54,746 nucleotides of DNA from positions 1 through 54,746 of the forward strand of contig CAKSFN010000014.1 of NCBI GenBank assembly GCA_934454405.1, in the 5' to 3' direction. The notes under the pieces are model-generated. The model had not been told where the DNA came from. It worked only from the letters and a program-made list of their open reading frames with translations, and did no database searches. Below are positions 7,260-15,914 of this stretch, one piece after another. Every line of letters starts with the position of its first letter. Positions within the stretch are counted from its first letter, which is position 1. This DNA is from an uncultured Eubacteriales bacterium (GTDB taxonomy: Bacteria > Bacillota > Clostridia > Oscillospirales > UBA644). Both the position numbers and the translations under genes were made by a program.

Positions 7260-7859
7260 ATGGCATATAACGTCAATCCTCTCGATGTTCTGACCGAACA
7301 GTTCAGAAAACTTCCCGGAATAGGAAAAAAGTCCGCGCAGCGCATAGCGTTTCATATTTTGCGTATGACCGACGGGCAGGCGGACGAGTTTTTGCATTCG
7401 ATAGAAGAGGCAAGAAATATAATTCATCTTTGTCCCGTTTGTCAAAACCTGACGGACGGCGAAGTGTGCTCGATCTGCGGCAACGAAAAAAGAGATAAAT
7501 CCGTTATCTGCGTCGTTTCGTCTCCTCAGGACGTTATTTCGATAGAAAAAACGAACGAATTCAGGGGCGTTTATCACGTGCTTCACGGCGTTCTTTCCCC
7601 GTCCGACCATATCGGACCGAAGGATTTGAAAATAACCGAGCTTCTCGCCCGTTTGAGCGGCGACGATGTCAAAGAGGTCATCGTTGCGACCGCGCCGACC
7701 GTGGAAGGCGACGCGACCGCCATTTTCCTTGCAAATCTGCTGAAACCGCTCGGCGTAAGCGTTACGCGGCTGGCGTTCGGCATACCCGTGGGCGGTGATA
7801 TCGAATATGCGGACGAAATAACGCTTTCGCGTTCGCTGGAAAACAGGAGAGAGATGTAA
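7260..7859 (+). CDS. recR: Recombination protein RecR
   Basis: A protein of 199 residues, the standard RecR length, acting with RecO and RecF to load RecA at gaps. Visible are the N-terminal helix-hairpin-helix (FRKLPGIGKKSAQRIAFH), a four-cysteine zinc finger (CPVCQNL...CSICGN), and the Toprim domain that follows, ending in the conserved segment ASGIPVG-like FGIPVGGDIEYAD. It begins one base after the ybaB stop and its TAA overlaps the ATG of the next gene. Confidence 0.96.
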   Translation: MAYNVNPLDVLTEQFRKLPGIGKKSAQRIAFHILRMTDGQADEFLHSIEEARNIIHLCPVCQNLTDGEVCSICGNEKRDKSVICVVSSPQDVISIEKTNEFRGVYHVLHGVLSPSDHIGPKDLKITELLARLSGDDVKEVIVATAPTVEGDATAIFLANLLKPLGVSVTRLAFGIPVGGDIEYADEITLSRSLENRREM

Positions 7860-8251
7860 TGCTTCTGAACGATAAACCCGTTTCCTCCGCCGAAGCGTCT
7901 CAGCAATCGGCGCTGACGCTCGCATATCTCGGCGACGCCGTTTTCGAGCTTCTCGTTCGGGAGATGCTCGTTGTCAACTCCCATAAAACCAACGGCAAAC
8001 TTCATTTCGAAGCCACTCATTACGTATCGGCGAAGGCGCAGAGCGAATTTGTCGATAAGATATTGGAAATACTGACATCGGAAGAGCTTTCCGTTTTTAA
8101 GCGCGGCAGAAATTCCGACGCCGTTCCGCCTAAGAACACCGATGTTGCGGTCTACAAGCGCGCGACGGGGCTGGAAACGCTTTTCGGATATCTTTATCTT
8201 TCGGGCAAAACGGAAAGAATAGAAGAGCTTTTTGAATTGATGGTTAAATAG
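7859..8251 (+). CDS. mrnC: Mini-ribonuclease III (23S rRNA maturation)
   Basis: A protein of 130 residues matching Mini-III, an RNase III catalytic domain without the double-strand RNA-binding domain. The catalytic signature is ALTLAYLGDAVFEL, and the later segment RGRNSDAVPPKNTDVAVYK is also typical. Mini-III trims 23S rRNA precursor ends in Bacillus. The gene overlaps recR by one base (TAATG), so it is translationally coupled. In many Firmicutes it lies next to cysS instead, so the recR link is a local arrangement. Confidence 0.9.
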   Translation: MLLNDKPVSSAEASQQSALTLAYLGDAVFELLVREMLVVNSHKTNGKLHFEATHYVSAKAQSEFVDKILEILTSEELSVFKRGRNSDAVPPKNTDVAVYKRATGLETLFGYLYLSGKTERIEELFELMVK

Positions 8252-8263
8252 GAGGATTTTTCC

Positions 8264-9136
8264 GTGAAAAAGAAGGTCGTCGGATTTATCTGCGATTTAG
8301 GCGTTATTTTTATCGGCGGAATTATATACGCGATAGCGATAAACACGTTCAGCGCGCCGAATAAAATAGTTGTTTCGGGTATTACCGGCATAGGCTCCAT
8401 AATGAACTATCTGTTTAATGTCCCGATAGGACTTTTCGTCGTTGCCGTCAACATATTTCTTTTTCTGCTGTCTTTCAAATTCGTCAGCAGAAAAACCCTT
8501 TTCAAAAGCGCGATAGCCATTATCGTAACATCTGCTCTGATAGACATAACCGCCGCCATTCCGTGGTTTCCGAAATATACGGAAGACCCTTTGCTCGCCT
8601 GTATTTTCGGCGGCGCGCTGACGGGTATCGGTCTCGGAATCATCTTTATGCGCGGAATAACGACGGGCGGCGTCGATCTGATAGCCCTGCTGCTCGAAAA
8701 GCTTTTCCCGTTCATCTCTTACGGCAGACTGATCGTTTTCATCGACCTTGTCATCGTCTGCGCGGCGGGCTTTGTTTCTCAAAGTCTTACGTCGGTTTTC
8801 CACGCCGCCATCATCGTTTGCATTTACGGCTTCATCGTGGATAAGCTGCTGAACGGTCTCGACAGCGCAAAGGTCGTGTATATAATAAGCGGCAAGGGCG
8901 ACGCGATCTGCGAAGCCGTAACAAAAAAGCTTCACCGCGGCGTGACGCGAGTGAACGCTTTCGGCGGATATACGAACGAACCAAAGCCCATGCTGATAAC
9001 GGTCGTTCGCCCGATGGAACTTTTTAAGCTGAAAAAAATCGTGAAAGAAACGGATGAGCACGCTTTTGTCATCGTCGGAGATGTTTCCGAGGTTGTGGGC
9101 AGAGGCTTCAAAACAGAGGAGGACGGTTTGAAATGA
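8264..9136 (+). CDS. YitT family membrane protein
   Basis: A protein of 290 residues with about five membrane helices in the first two thirds (from CDLGVIFIGGIIYAIA to FHAAIIVCIYGFIVDKLL), followed by a soluble C-terminal DUF2179-type domain (KVVYIISGKGDAICEAV, then HAFVIVGDVSEVVGRGF). The MRGITTGGVDLIA motif is typical of the YitT/DUF161 family. The substrate or role of these proteins is not established. Good SD (GGAGG) upstream. It overlaps xpt by four bases (ATGA). Confidence 0.88.
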   Translation: MKKKVVGFICDLGVIFIGGIIYAIAINTFSAPNKIVVSGITGIGSIMNYLFNVPIGLFVVAVNIFLFLLSFKFVSRKTLFKSAIAIIVTSALIDITAAIPWFPKYTEDPLLACIFGGALTGIGLGIIFMRGITTGGVDLIALLLEKLFPFISYGRLIVFIDLVIVCAAGFVSQSLTSVFHAAIIVCIYGFIVDKLLNGLDSAKVVYIISGKGDAICEAVTKKLHRGVTRVNAFGGYTNEPKPMLITVVRPMELFKLKKIVKETDEHAFVIVGDVSEVVGRGFKTEEDGLK

Positions 9137-9714
9137 AACTGCTTGAAGAAAAAATAATCAGGGACGGAACCGTAAAACCCGGCGGAATAGTCAAGGTCGA
9201 TAATTTTTTGAATCATCAGCTTGACGTTGAATTGCTCGACGAGTGCGGCAAGGAGTTCGCCCGTCTTTTCGGGGATAAGAAAATAACAAAAATTCTGACT
9301 ATCGAGGCTTCGGGCATAGCGATAGCCATTTGCGCGGCGCGCCGTATGGGAAATCTTCCCGTCGTGTTTGCAAAAAAAGCGCAGACCAAAAATGTTGACG
9401 ACGACGTTTATCAAACGCCCGTTATGTCTTTTACCCACGGCAGGGAGTTTATGGTTCGCGTGGCGAAAAAGTACATCTCTCCCGATGACAGGCTTCTGAT
9501 AATCGACGATTTTCTCGCAAACGGAAAAGCCGTTCTCGGCCTTCTCGACATCGCCGAGCAGGCGGGTGCAGAGGTTGCGGGCGTCGGAATCTGCGTTGAA
9601 AAAGTATTTCAGGACGGCGGCGCCATTATTCGCGATATGGGCGTCGAGGTTCACTCTCTTGCGATGATAGATCTTGACGAAAACGGCGAGATGAAATTCG
9701 TTCAATCAAGATAA
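9133..9714 (+). CDS. xpt: Xanthine phosphoribosyltransferase
   Basis: A protein of 193 residues, the usual Xpt length, converting xanthine and PRPP to XMP in purine salvage. The PRPP-binding motif is LLIIDDFLANGKA, and FLNHQLDVELL plus LTIEASGIAIA are characteristic of Xpt. It is coupled to the membrane-protein gene by a 4-base overlap, which may hint that the YitT protein serves nucleobase metabolism. No purine riboswitch is visible, because it is an internal gene of the dnaX operon. Confidence 0.93.
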   Translation: MKLLEEKIIRDGTVKPGGIVKVDNFLNHQLDVELLDECGKEFARLFGDKKITKILTIEASGIAIAICAARRMGNLPVVFAKKAQTKNVDDDVYQTPVMSFTHGREFMVRVAKKYISPDDRLLIIDDFLANGKAVLGLLDIAEQAGAEVAGVGICVEKVFQDGGAIIRDMGVEVHSLAMIDLDENGEMKFVQSR

Positions 9715-9726
9715 AGAACACGGTAA

Positions 9727-9778
9727 AGTGTCGGCTGACACGGCCTCGGGCGCTCGGTTTCGGGCGCTCGTTTTTTTT
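9727..9778 (+). other. Gap after xpt: possible weak terminator and a 10-bp direct repeat
   Basis: A small hairpin (GTGTC/GACAC) is followed by two direct copies of CGGGCGCTCG (9747-9756 and 9761-9770) and an 8-T run. The structure is not a clean intrinsic terminator, but the GC-rich part followed by T suggests that it ends the dnaX operon. Confidence 0.3.
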
Positions 9779-9836
9779 GAGAAGCTTGACAAAAGTGAAC
9801 AAAAATCGACATTTTTTGCATAACGGTTAAATTATA

Positions 9837-9865
9837 TTGCGGATTCACTCCGAATTTAGTATAAT
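9837..9865 (+). promoter_or_regulatory. Promoter of the acyl-lipid operon
   Basis: TTGCGG (9837-9842) and TATAAT (9860-9865) are 17 bases apart. It precedes the first ligase gene by about 65 bases and is the only good promoter I see before the run of overlapping genes that ends at 22247. Confidence 0.65.
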
Positions 9866-9932
9866 ACAAGGCGAATATATAATATCTTATAAATAACTAT
9901 AATTATTACAACGCAAAGGAGCGCTTGCGCAG

Positions 9933-11870
9933 ATGAAAAAGCTCGGACTTGGAAAATACAGGACGATAAATTCGTTCGTCAGCGCAAAACTCCGCGTTTT
10001 CGGTGACGGAAATGCCGATTTTTCACGGTTTTTTGAGTTAATGTTCAGCGAACCCGAAAATGTTATGTACGAGCGCAGCGTCGGTTACAGGATAGTCAAA
10101 ACAACTTACGGCGAAGCGAAAAAACAGGCGTTATCCGTTGCAGGCGCGCTGAAAAAAGCGCTTCCCGAGCTTGAATACGACGATGTTGTCGGGATAAGTA
10201 TGGCGAACGGCGTTGAGTGGATAGAAACGTTTTGGGCATGTCTTGCGTGCGGCTTCCGCCCGCTGCTGCTCAACCTGCGCCTTGACGATAAGATTCTTGA
10301 CAAAGCGCTTGCCGAAAGCGGCGCGAAAGCGGTCGTCAGCGACGGAAGAAGTTTTTTTGTCAAGACTGTTGAAGCCGACGGACTTGGTCGGACGCCGACG
10401 GATTTTTCGCCGTCACGCTTCGGAAGCGAGATATTCGTTATGTCCTCCGGCACGTCCGAAAGCGTTAAGGTCTGCGCGTATTCGGCGGAAGAGTTTCGGC
10501 GCCTTGTTATCGGCAGCTACGACATCATTAAACGCTGCAAACGGATGAAAAAGCATTATAACGGCGCGTTGAAGCAGCTTGCGTTCCTTCCTTTTTATCA
10601 TATTTTCGGGCTTGTCGCCGTATATATTTGGTTCGCGTTTTTCTCCCGCGTGTTCGTGCATCTTTCGGATATGGCTCCTCAAACCATAGTCAACACCGTC
10701 AAAAGGCACGGCGTCACGCATATTTTTGCCGTTCCGCTGTTCTGGGAAACTGTTTATTCGCAGGCGATGAAGGGCATAAAAGCCCGCGGGGAAAAGACCG
10801 TCGCAAAATTCGAAAAAGGGCTTCGTATAAGCCGAATCATAGGAGACGTTCCGCTTCTCGGTTCTCTTTTTTCAAAAATCGCGTTTCGGGAGGTTCGAGA
10901 GAATATTTTCGGCGAAAGCATCCGCTTTATGATAAGCGGAGGCAGCACGATAAACCTGAAAACGCTTGAATTTTTCAATGCGATAGGCTATCATCTCGCA
11001 AACGGTTACGGAATGACCGAGATCGGAATAACGTCCGTTGAGCTTTCGGATAAAAAGAAATTGTTGAATTCGGGCTCGGTAGGGCTTCCTTTTAAGGGAG
11101 TGGAATATCGCATAGAGGACGGTCGTCTGCTTGTGCGCGGCGACTGCCTTGCAAAATACATTCTCGAAAAAGGGAAGCGGCGCGACCGTTCCGAATGGTT
11201 TGAGACAAACGACCTTGCCGAGTTCGTCGGCGGCAGGTACAGAATTCTGGGCAGGAATGACGATCTTGTCGTTGCCGCCTCCGGTGAAAACCTCAATCCG
11301 TGTCTTATAGAGCCGCGGTTTGATATCCCGGGCGTCGCGGGCGTATGCCTTGTCGGCGTCGGAAAAACCGCACCGAAAACGCCGACGCTCATTGTTTCCG
11401 TCAGCGGATATCTCTCGAAAGAAAGCTTTTCAGCGGTTTCGGACGCGGTCAAGGAAAAGATTGCCCTGCTTGATCTTCTTTCTCAGATTAAAAACATATA
11501 TTTCACTTCCGAGCCGCTTATTAAGGGCGAGGAGTTCAAACCGAACCGCCGCAGGCTTGCCGCGGAAGCGGAAAGCGGCGCGCTTCCGAAAATCACTTTT
11601 GCCGCCGAAAAAAACGGCGTGGACGATCCTCTTTTTGACGAGATAAGAAATTTTGTCGCCGCGGCTCTCGGCGCAGATGCCGACGCTGTCGGCGCGGATT
11701 TTGATTTCTTTATTGACGGAGGAGGCTCAAGCTTCGATTATTTTGCAATGACCTCGAAGCTGAGCGAGGAGTTTTCCGTATCCTTCGCGGGCGTTCGTCC
11801 TTTCGGAAAAACCGGAGAATTATATGAATTTGTAAAGGCTTCTTTGAACGATGTGGGTGTTTCTGTTTAA
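9933..11870 (+). CDS. Adenylate-forming acyl-activating enzyme fused to a carrier-protein domain
   Basis: A protein of 645 residues. Residues 1-550 form an ANL-superfamily domain: P-loop SSGTSESVKV (171-180), substrate-site motif NGYGMTE (357-363), TNDLAE (426-431) in place of TGDL, and GRNDDLVVAASGEN (440-453). Residues about 566-640 form a carrier domain with the phosphopantetheine site FFIDGGGSS (Ser599). Oddities: the P-loop lacks the usual GxPKG ending, and the C-terminal catalytic lysine region reads FKPNRRRL instead of the usual pattern with a GK. Activity may therefore be altered. The likely reaction is activation of a fatty or other carboxylic acid as acyl-AMP and loading on its own carrier domain. 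Strong SD (AAAGGAG). It overlaps the next gene by 20 bases. Confidence 0.82.
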   Translation: MKKLGLGKYRTINSFVSAKLRVFGDGNADFSRFFELMFSEPENVMYERSVGYRIVKTTYGEAKKQALSVAGALKKALPELEYDDVVGISMANGVEWIETFWACLACGFRPLLLNLRLDDKILDKALAESGAKAVVSDGRSFFVKTVEADGLGRTPTDFSPSRFGSEIFVMSSGTSESVKVCAYSAEEFRRLVIGSYDIIKRCKRMKKHYNGALKQLAFLPFYHIFGLVAVYIWFAFFSRVFVHLSDMAPQTIVNTVKRHGVTHIFAVPLFWETVYSQAMKGIKARGEKTVAKFEKGLRISRIIGDVPLLGSLFSKIAFREVRENIFGESIRFMISGGSTINLKTLEFFNAIGYHLANGYGMTEIGITSVELSDKKKLLNSGSVGLPFKGVEYRIEDGRLLVRGDCLAKYILEKGKRRDRSEWFETNDLAEFVGGRYRILGRNDDLVVAASGENLNPCLIEPRFDIPGVAGVCLVGVGKTAPKTPTLIVSVSGYLSKESFSAVSDAVKEKIALLDLLSQIKNIYFTSEPLIKGEEFKPNRRRLAAEAESGALPKITFAAEKNGVDDPLFDEIRNFVAAALGADADAVGADFDFFIDGGGSSFDYFAMTSKLSEEFSVSFAGVRPFGKTGELYEFVKASLNDVGVSV

Positions 11871-12495
11871 TTGGTTTGTAAAACTGACCGCTTTTCCCGT
11901 CGCTTATCTGTGCTTCAAAACAAAAGTGTATTACGAGGATAAAAGCGTTCAAAGCCGCCGTATTAGCGGCGGAGCGATAATCGTTTCCAATCATACGTCC
12001 GTTTTCGATTACGCCGTTTATCTTTTTGTTTTTTTCGGAAGAACGCTCCGCGTTCAGATGGCGGAGGTTCTGTTCGAAAGAAAAATTCTCGGAATTTTTC
12101 TTCGCGCGCTCGGCGGAATATACGTGGACAGAAACGCGCATGATATGTCGTGCGTTGCAAAGTCCGAAAAAATTCTTGAAAAGGGCGGGGTCGTCGGGAT
12201 ATTTCCCGAAGGAAGGCTTCCGCGCGAGGGCGAAAAGCGTCCGCTGCCGTTCAAGGCAGGTGCCGCCTATCTTGCGCTTGCGAGCGGCGCGCCCGTGATC
12301 CCCGTATATACGAACGGGCGGTATTTCGGCAAAAAACGCGCCCGTGTCGTTGTCGGAAAACCTGTTTACGCAAAGGATTTTTGCCCGGAAGGGCTTTCAG
12401 AAAAGGAAGAACTCGAAAAAATTTCCGAAGGGCTGCGACAAAAGGTCGTCGAGCTTCAGAAATACCTGCCTTCGGAAGACGAAAGGAAAAGCTGA
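11851..12495 (+). CDS. PlsC-type acyltransferase (first of two)
   Basis: A protein of 214 residues of the 1-acyl-glycerol-3-phosphate acyltransferase family. The HX4D catalytic motif is HTSVFD (48-53), the FPEG substrate motif is at 118-121 and a hydrophobic N terminus anchors it to the membrane. PlsC moves an acyl group from acyl-ACP or acyl-CoA to lysophosphatidate. With acyl-activating and carrier genes around it, it may use acyl chains loaded by this operon. The acceptor could be a different lipid. The start overlaps the end of the ligase-carrier gene by 20 bases, so the two are coupled. Confidence 0.85.
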   Translation: MWVFLFNWFVKLTAFPVAYLCFKTKVYYEDKSVQSRRISGGAIIVSNHTSVFDYAVYLFVFFGRTLRVQMAEVLFERKILGIFLRALGGIYVDRNAHDMSCVAKSEKILEKGGVVGIFPEGRLPREGEKRPLPFKAGAAYLALASGAPVIPVYTNGRYFGKKRARVVVGKPVYAKDFCPEGLSEKEELEKISEGLRQKVVELQKYLPSEDERKS

Positions 12496-12496
12496 C

Positions 12497-13114
12497 GTGT
12501 ATTCTGTCCGTTATTTTTTTCATGACGCGCTGAAATTGCTTGCGGCGCCTCCCGGACTGCTTTGGCTTCGTCCCAAGCTCGTGTATGAAAGCGACGCGGC
12601 GAAGAAACATATAAAGGGCGGCGCGATAGTCGTTTCGAACCATATCGGCTATCTTGACCCCGTTTATCTGCAATTCGCGATTTGGTACAGGCGCCATCAT
12701 TTCGTTTGTCTGAAAGAGTTTTTTGAGGGGCGCGCGGCGCCGCTGTTCAGATTTTTTCTCTGCATCCCGATAGACAGGGAGGATGTCGGCATGGACACGA
12801 TGCGCCGGATCTCATCCGAACTTTCGGCGGGAGAGATAGTTTCGATGTTTCCCGAAGGGCATATAAGCGAGGAAGAGGACAAAAAAATGAATTCTTTCAA
12901 ATCGGGAATGGTGCTTATGGCGATGATGGGCAAAAGCCCCATCGTTCCCGTTTATATAAAGCCGAAAAAGCATTTTTACAACCGCCTTGTCATGGCGATA
13001 GGAGAACCCGTTGACGTTTGCGGGATACTCGGCGGCAGACCCTCGATAAAAGAGATAAACGCCGTTGCGAAAATCGTTGAAGAAAAAGAAGAAAATCTTA
13101 AAAATATTTTATAA
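12497..13114 (+). CDS. PlsC-type acyltransferase (second of two)
   Basis: A protein of 205 residues, starting at a GTG one base after the previous stop, with AGGAAAA as SD. Longer frames running back into the previous gene carry no family similarity. HX4D is HIGYLD (49-54), and MFPEGHIS is the second motif. It is clearly related to the protein before it but well diverged, for example in the residues around HX4D. Two in tandem suggest different acceptors or successive acylations. Confidence 0.85.
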   Translation: MYSVRYFFHDALKLLAAPPGLLWLRPKLVYESDAAKKHIKGGAIVVSNHIGYLDPVYLQFAIWYRRHHFVCLKEFFEGRAAPLFRFFLCIPIDREDVGMDTMRRISSELSAGEIVSMFPEGHISEEEDKKMNSFKSGMVLMAMMGKSPIVPVYIKPKKHFYNRLVMAIGEPVDVCGILGGRPSIKEINAVAKIVEEKEENLKNIL

Positions 13115-13126
13115 GGAGAAAGAACT

Positions 13127-14635
13127 ATGACAGTAACGACACCCGGCAGAGATTTTTTTGCAAAATTCGCAGACGAGAAAACTTTTTCGAAAATCGTCGA
13201 AACGGATACCCTGACCGAGATGTTCGCGCGCTCCGTTTCCGAATACGGGGAGGCCGTTGCCGTTGAATTCAACGGGAAAAAGCATACTTACGCCGAGCTC
13301 GGCTCCGATGTGGAGCATTTTCGTCCGCTTCTTTCAAAGACGGCGGAAAGAGTGGGACTGATTGCCTCAAACTCTTATGATTTCGTCAAAGCGTTTTTTG
13401 CGATAACAACGCTCGGCAAGACCGCCGTCGTGCTGCCCGCGCATCTTGACGCGATGACGGTTTTCGGCTGTTCGATGAAATTCGGAATAGGCGAAATCGT
13501 TTATCAGCCCGATTTTGAAGAAAAACTGCAGACAGTCAAAGCAAAGCGTCCCGAAGTTTCGCTTGTGAAGGCGGACGGCCTTTCAACCGAGACCGCGCCC
13601 GCTGCGAAATGCGTTGCCGAAACGCCCTGCGTTATAATGTTCACGGGAGGTACCACGGGCAAAAGCAAGGGCGCGCTTCTTTCGCACGGCGCCGTTATGC
13701 AGGGCGTCGTCAACGGCTGTTACGGCTATAACGAAGTTTTCGGACAGCGCTATATGCTCGTTCTGCCGCTTTCTCACGTTTTCGGGCTTATCCGCAATCT
13801 GCTGACCTCGATATATACGGGCAGCGCGCTTTGGATATGCTCGAACAATAAGGATATGTTCCGCGACATCGCCGTTTTTCGCCCGACCATAATCGTTCTT
13901 GTTCCCGCGCTTGCCGAAATGGCGCTGACCCTTTCGAAAAAGTTCGGAAAGAATATGCTCGGCGAAGATTTGAAGTATATAATCTGCGGCGCGGCGCCCG
14001 TCTCTCCGTATCTTGTAAAAGAATATGTGAAATTCGGCGTAACGCTTTGTCCCGGCTACGGGCTTACCGAATCGGCAAACCTTGTTTCCGGAAATCCGGA
14101 GCCTTTGAAATATCCCGAATCGGTCGGTTATCCGTATCCGAATCAGGAGTTTAAGATAGTTGACGGCGAGCTTTGGATTAAAGGCAAAAATATGTTGACC
14201 TGCTATGTGGGCGAGGACGAAGACCCGTTTGAGGACGGCTGGTTCAAGACCGGCGACCTTGTCAGAGTTGACGAAAACGGACTTCTTTACATAACCGGCA
14301 GAATTAAAGAGATAATTATATTGTCGAACGGTGAAAACGTTTCGCCGGCTGAAGTCGAAGCTCATTTCAATGAGCTTGCGATCATACAGGATTCTCAGGT
14401 TTTCGAGGATGTTCTCGAAAACGGAACGCATATACTTGCGCTCGAAGTCGTTCCCCGTATGACCGAAATCGCGAAACTCGGGATTCAGAACCCGAACGGG
14501 TTTATCATTGAAGAGCTTGAAAAGATCAACAAAACGCTTCCTCCGTTCCAGAGAGTACAGCGCATTTCCGTTCGTGACACGGATTTTGCGAGAACACCGA
14601 GCATGAAGATTGCGAGATATAAAAAATGCAACTGA
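13127..14635 (+). CDS. Acyl-CoA synthetase-like / acyl-ACP ligase (AMP-binding)
   Basis: A protein of 502 residues with the full set of ANL motifs: P-loop FTGGTTGKSKG (172-182), YGLTE (311-315), TGDL (375-378), GRIKEIIILSNGENVSP (391-407) and the C-terminal lysine in TPSMKIARYK (K494). Unlike the first ligase, all catalytic motifs look intact. It activates a carboxylic acid as acyl-AMP and passes it to a thiol, CoA or, given the ACP gene overlapping it by 10 bases, phosphopantetheine on that ACP. The specific acid cannot be read from the sequence. SD AAGGAG. Confidence 0.86.
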   Translation: MTVTTPGRDFFAKFADEKTFSKIVETDTLTEMFARSVSEYGEAVAVEFNGKKHTYAELGSDVEHFRPLLSKTAERVGLIASNSYDFVKAFFAITTLGKTAVVLPAHLDAMTVFGCSMKFGIGEIVYQPDFEEKLQTVKAKRPEVSLVKADGLSTETAPAAKCVAETPCVIMFTGGTTGKSKGALLSHGAVMQGVVNGCYGYNEVFGQRYMLVLPLSHVFGLIRNLLTSIYTGSALWICSNNKDMFRDIAVFRPTIIVLVPALAEMALTLSKKFGKNMLGEDLKYIICGAAPVSPYLVKEYVKFGVTLCPGYGLTESANLVSGNPEPLKYPESVGYPYPNQEFKIVDGELWIKGKNMLTCYVGEDEDPFEDGWFKTGDLVRVDENGLLYITGRIKEIIILSNGENVSPAEVEAHFNELAIIQDSQVFEDVLENGTHILALEVVPRMTEIAKLGIQNPNGFIIEELEKINKTLPPFQRVQRISVRDTDFARTPSMKIARYKKCN

Positions 14636-14883
14636 CAAGACAGGAAATTATTGACAAACTCAAAGATATTTTGCTTGCGGCGAACGACGGCAACGCGGCT
14701 TCGGTCGAGAACTGCTCGGAGCAGGCTCGTCTGGTTGAGGACTTCGGGCTTTCCTCCGTCGGCGTTCTGTATATAGTCATCGCCGTTGAAGAGGAATTCG
14801 GCATACGGTTTGACAATGTCGGCATGGCGGATTTTGAGACGCTCGGCGACGTTGTGAACTATATCGAGGCGAAACTGAAATGA
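14626..14883 (+). CDS. Acyl carrier protein (free-standing)
   Basis: A protein of 85 residues with the ACP helix pattern. The attachment motif DFGLSSVG differs from the usual DSL in that the modified serine is probably Ser44. It is acidic, as expected, and has the typical C-terminal TLGDVVNYIEAKL. It overlaps the ligase by 10 bases and the transferase gene by 4, so ligase, carrier and its activating transferase are produced together. It is unlikely to be the housekeeping AcpP, which normally lies with fab genes. Confidence 0.87.
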   Translation: MQLTRQEIIDKLKDILLAANDGNAASVENCSEQARLVEDFGLSSVGVLYIVIAVEEEFGIRFDNVGMADFETLGDVVNYIEAKLK

Positions 14884-15914
14884 AGTGGCAGCCCTCCGAT
14901 TGCAAGCCGGGAGATATGATCCGCGTTAAACTCGGAAGCATATATCATTACGGCGTATTCGTCGCAGATGACGAGGTCATACAGTTCGGAATGCCGCCGT
15001 TGCCGCAATATAAGACCGACGGCGATATAGTTGTTTTGAAAAGCGACATCGACGCTTTTTCGTGCGGAAATATCGTTGAGGTCGCGGCTCTTGACCGAAA
15101 AGAAAAAAAAAGGCGTATCCCGCCGAAAAAAACGGTCGAGAACGCGCGCGAGAGGCTCGGCGGGGGCGGATACGATCTGCTGCACAACAACTGCGAGCAT
15201 TTTGCCTATGAGTGTGTTTTCGGCTGCAAATACAGCGAGCAGGAGGACGCTGCGCGTAGGCGCTGGCTTAACCGCTCCGTGTTTTCGGTCTTTGTTTCGG
15301 ATATTCCGGGCGACATTCGCGTTGAAAAAGTCTTTTCGGATAAACGGAACGAGGATATTGCGGCGTGTCGGAACGAAAGCCTGAAAAAAGCCCGTTATAC
15401 GGACTGGAAACTGCTTGAATATGCCGCGAAACGCGTGTTCGGAACAGAGCCCGACGCGTTGACTTTTGAGAAGAGACGAAACGGAAAATGGGTCTGCAAA
15501 GAATTCTTTTTTTCGCTTTCGCACACCGATAAAACCGTCGCCGTCGCCGTTTCCAACGCCCCCTGCGGCGTTGATATCGAAAATATAAGCCGCGGCGCGA
15601 GGTGCGACGAAAAAACCCTTGCGAGAATGAGAAAACACGCGTTTACAAAAGAAGAAAAAGAGCTTTCGAAAAATTCTTCTCTTGAATTTCTGAAGATTTG
15701 GACGGCAAAAGAGAGTATTTTCAAAGCCGGCGACGGTAAAATCTTTTTCCCCGAAAAAACCGCTGTCTCCGCAAAGAAAACCGTGACGTCCGTTTTTGAA
15801 GAAAAAGACCTTGTTTTGTCCTGCTGCGGAGAGAACGCCGATTCGGCAAGAATTGTTTTCGTTGAGCCGAAGGACGGCTCGTTTTCGGAAATTTCCGCGG
15901 AGAAAAGAACATGA
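14880..15914 (+). CDS. Fusion of an LRAT-like (NlpC/P60 superfamily) domain with a 4'-phosphopantetheinyl transferase
   Basis: A protein of 344 residues. Residues 1-130 look like an LRAT/H-REV107 domain: IYHYGVFV with His23, and NCEHFAYE with catalytic Cys105. Proteins of this kind cleave or transfer acyl groups through a cysteine thioester. Residues from about 135 to 340 are a Sfp-type phosphopantetheinyl transferase: FSLSHTD (His215), GVDIE (230-234, Mg ligands) and WTAKESIFKAG (274-284). The transferase should activate the ACP and the carrier domain of this operon. I do not know this domain pairing from characterised proteins. No signal peptide, so cytoplasmic. It overlaps its neighbours by 4 bases at both ends. 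Both parts read as one frame with no sign of frameshift. Confidence 0.82.
   Translation: MKWQPSDCKPGDMIRVKLGSIYHYGVFVADDEVIQFGMPPLPQYKTDGDIVVLKSDIDAFSCGNIVEVAALDRKEKKRRIPPKKTVENARERLGGGGYDLLHNNCEHFAYECVFGCKYSEQEDAARRRWLNRSVFSVFVSDIPGDIRVEKVFSDKRNEDIAACRNESLKKARYTDWKLLEYAAKRVFGTEPDALTFEKRRNGKWVCKEFFFSLSHTDKTVAVAVSNAPCGVDIENISRGARCDEKTLARMRKHAFTKEEKELSKNSSLEFLKIWTAKESIFKAGDGKIFFPEKTAVSAKKTVTSVFEEKDLVLSCCGENADSARIVFVEPKDGSFSEISAEKRT

Noticed and set aside
6239..7345. A 368-codon frame on the minus strand opposite dnaX and ybaB
   Set aside because: It lies fully opposite well-recognised genes, has no family similarity and no SD.
9715..9932. Purine riboswitch near xpt
   Set aside because: xpt is the last gene of its operon. 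The region after it lacks the conserved purine-riboswitch core, and no aptamer precedes the operon.
13583..14638. A 351-codon minus-strand frame opposite the ligase
   Set aside because: Composition-driven frame opposite a clear AMP-binding enzyme, with no domain visible.
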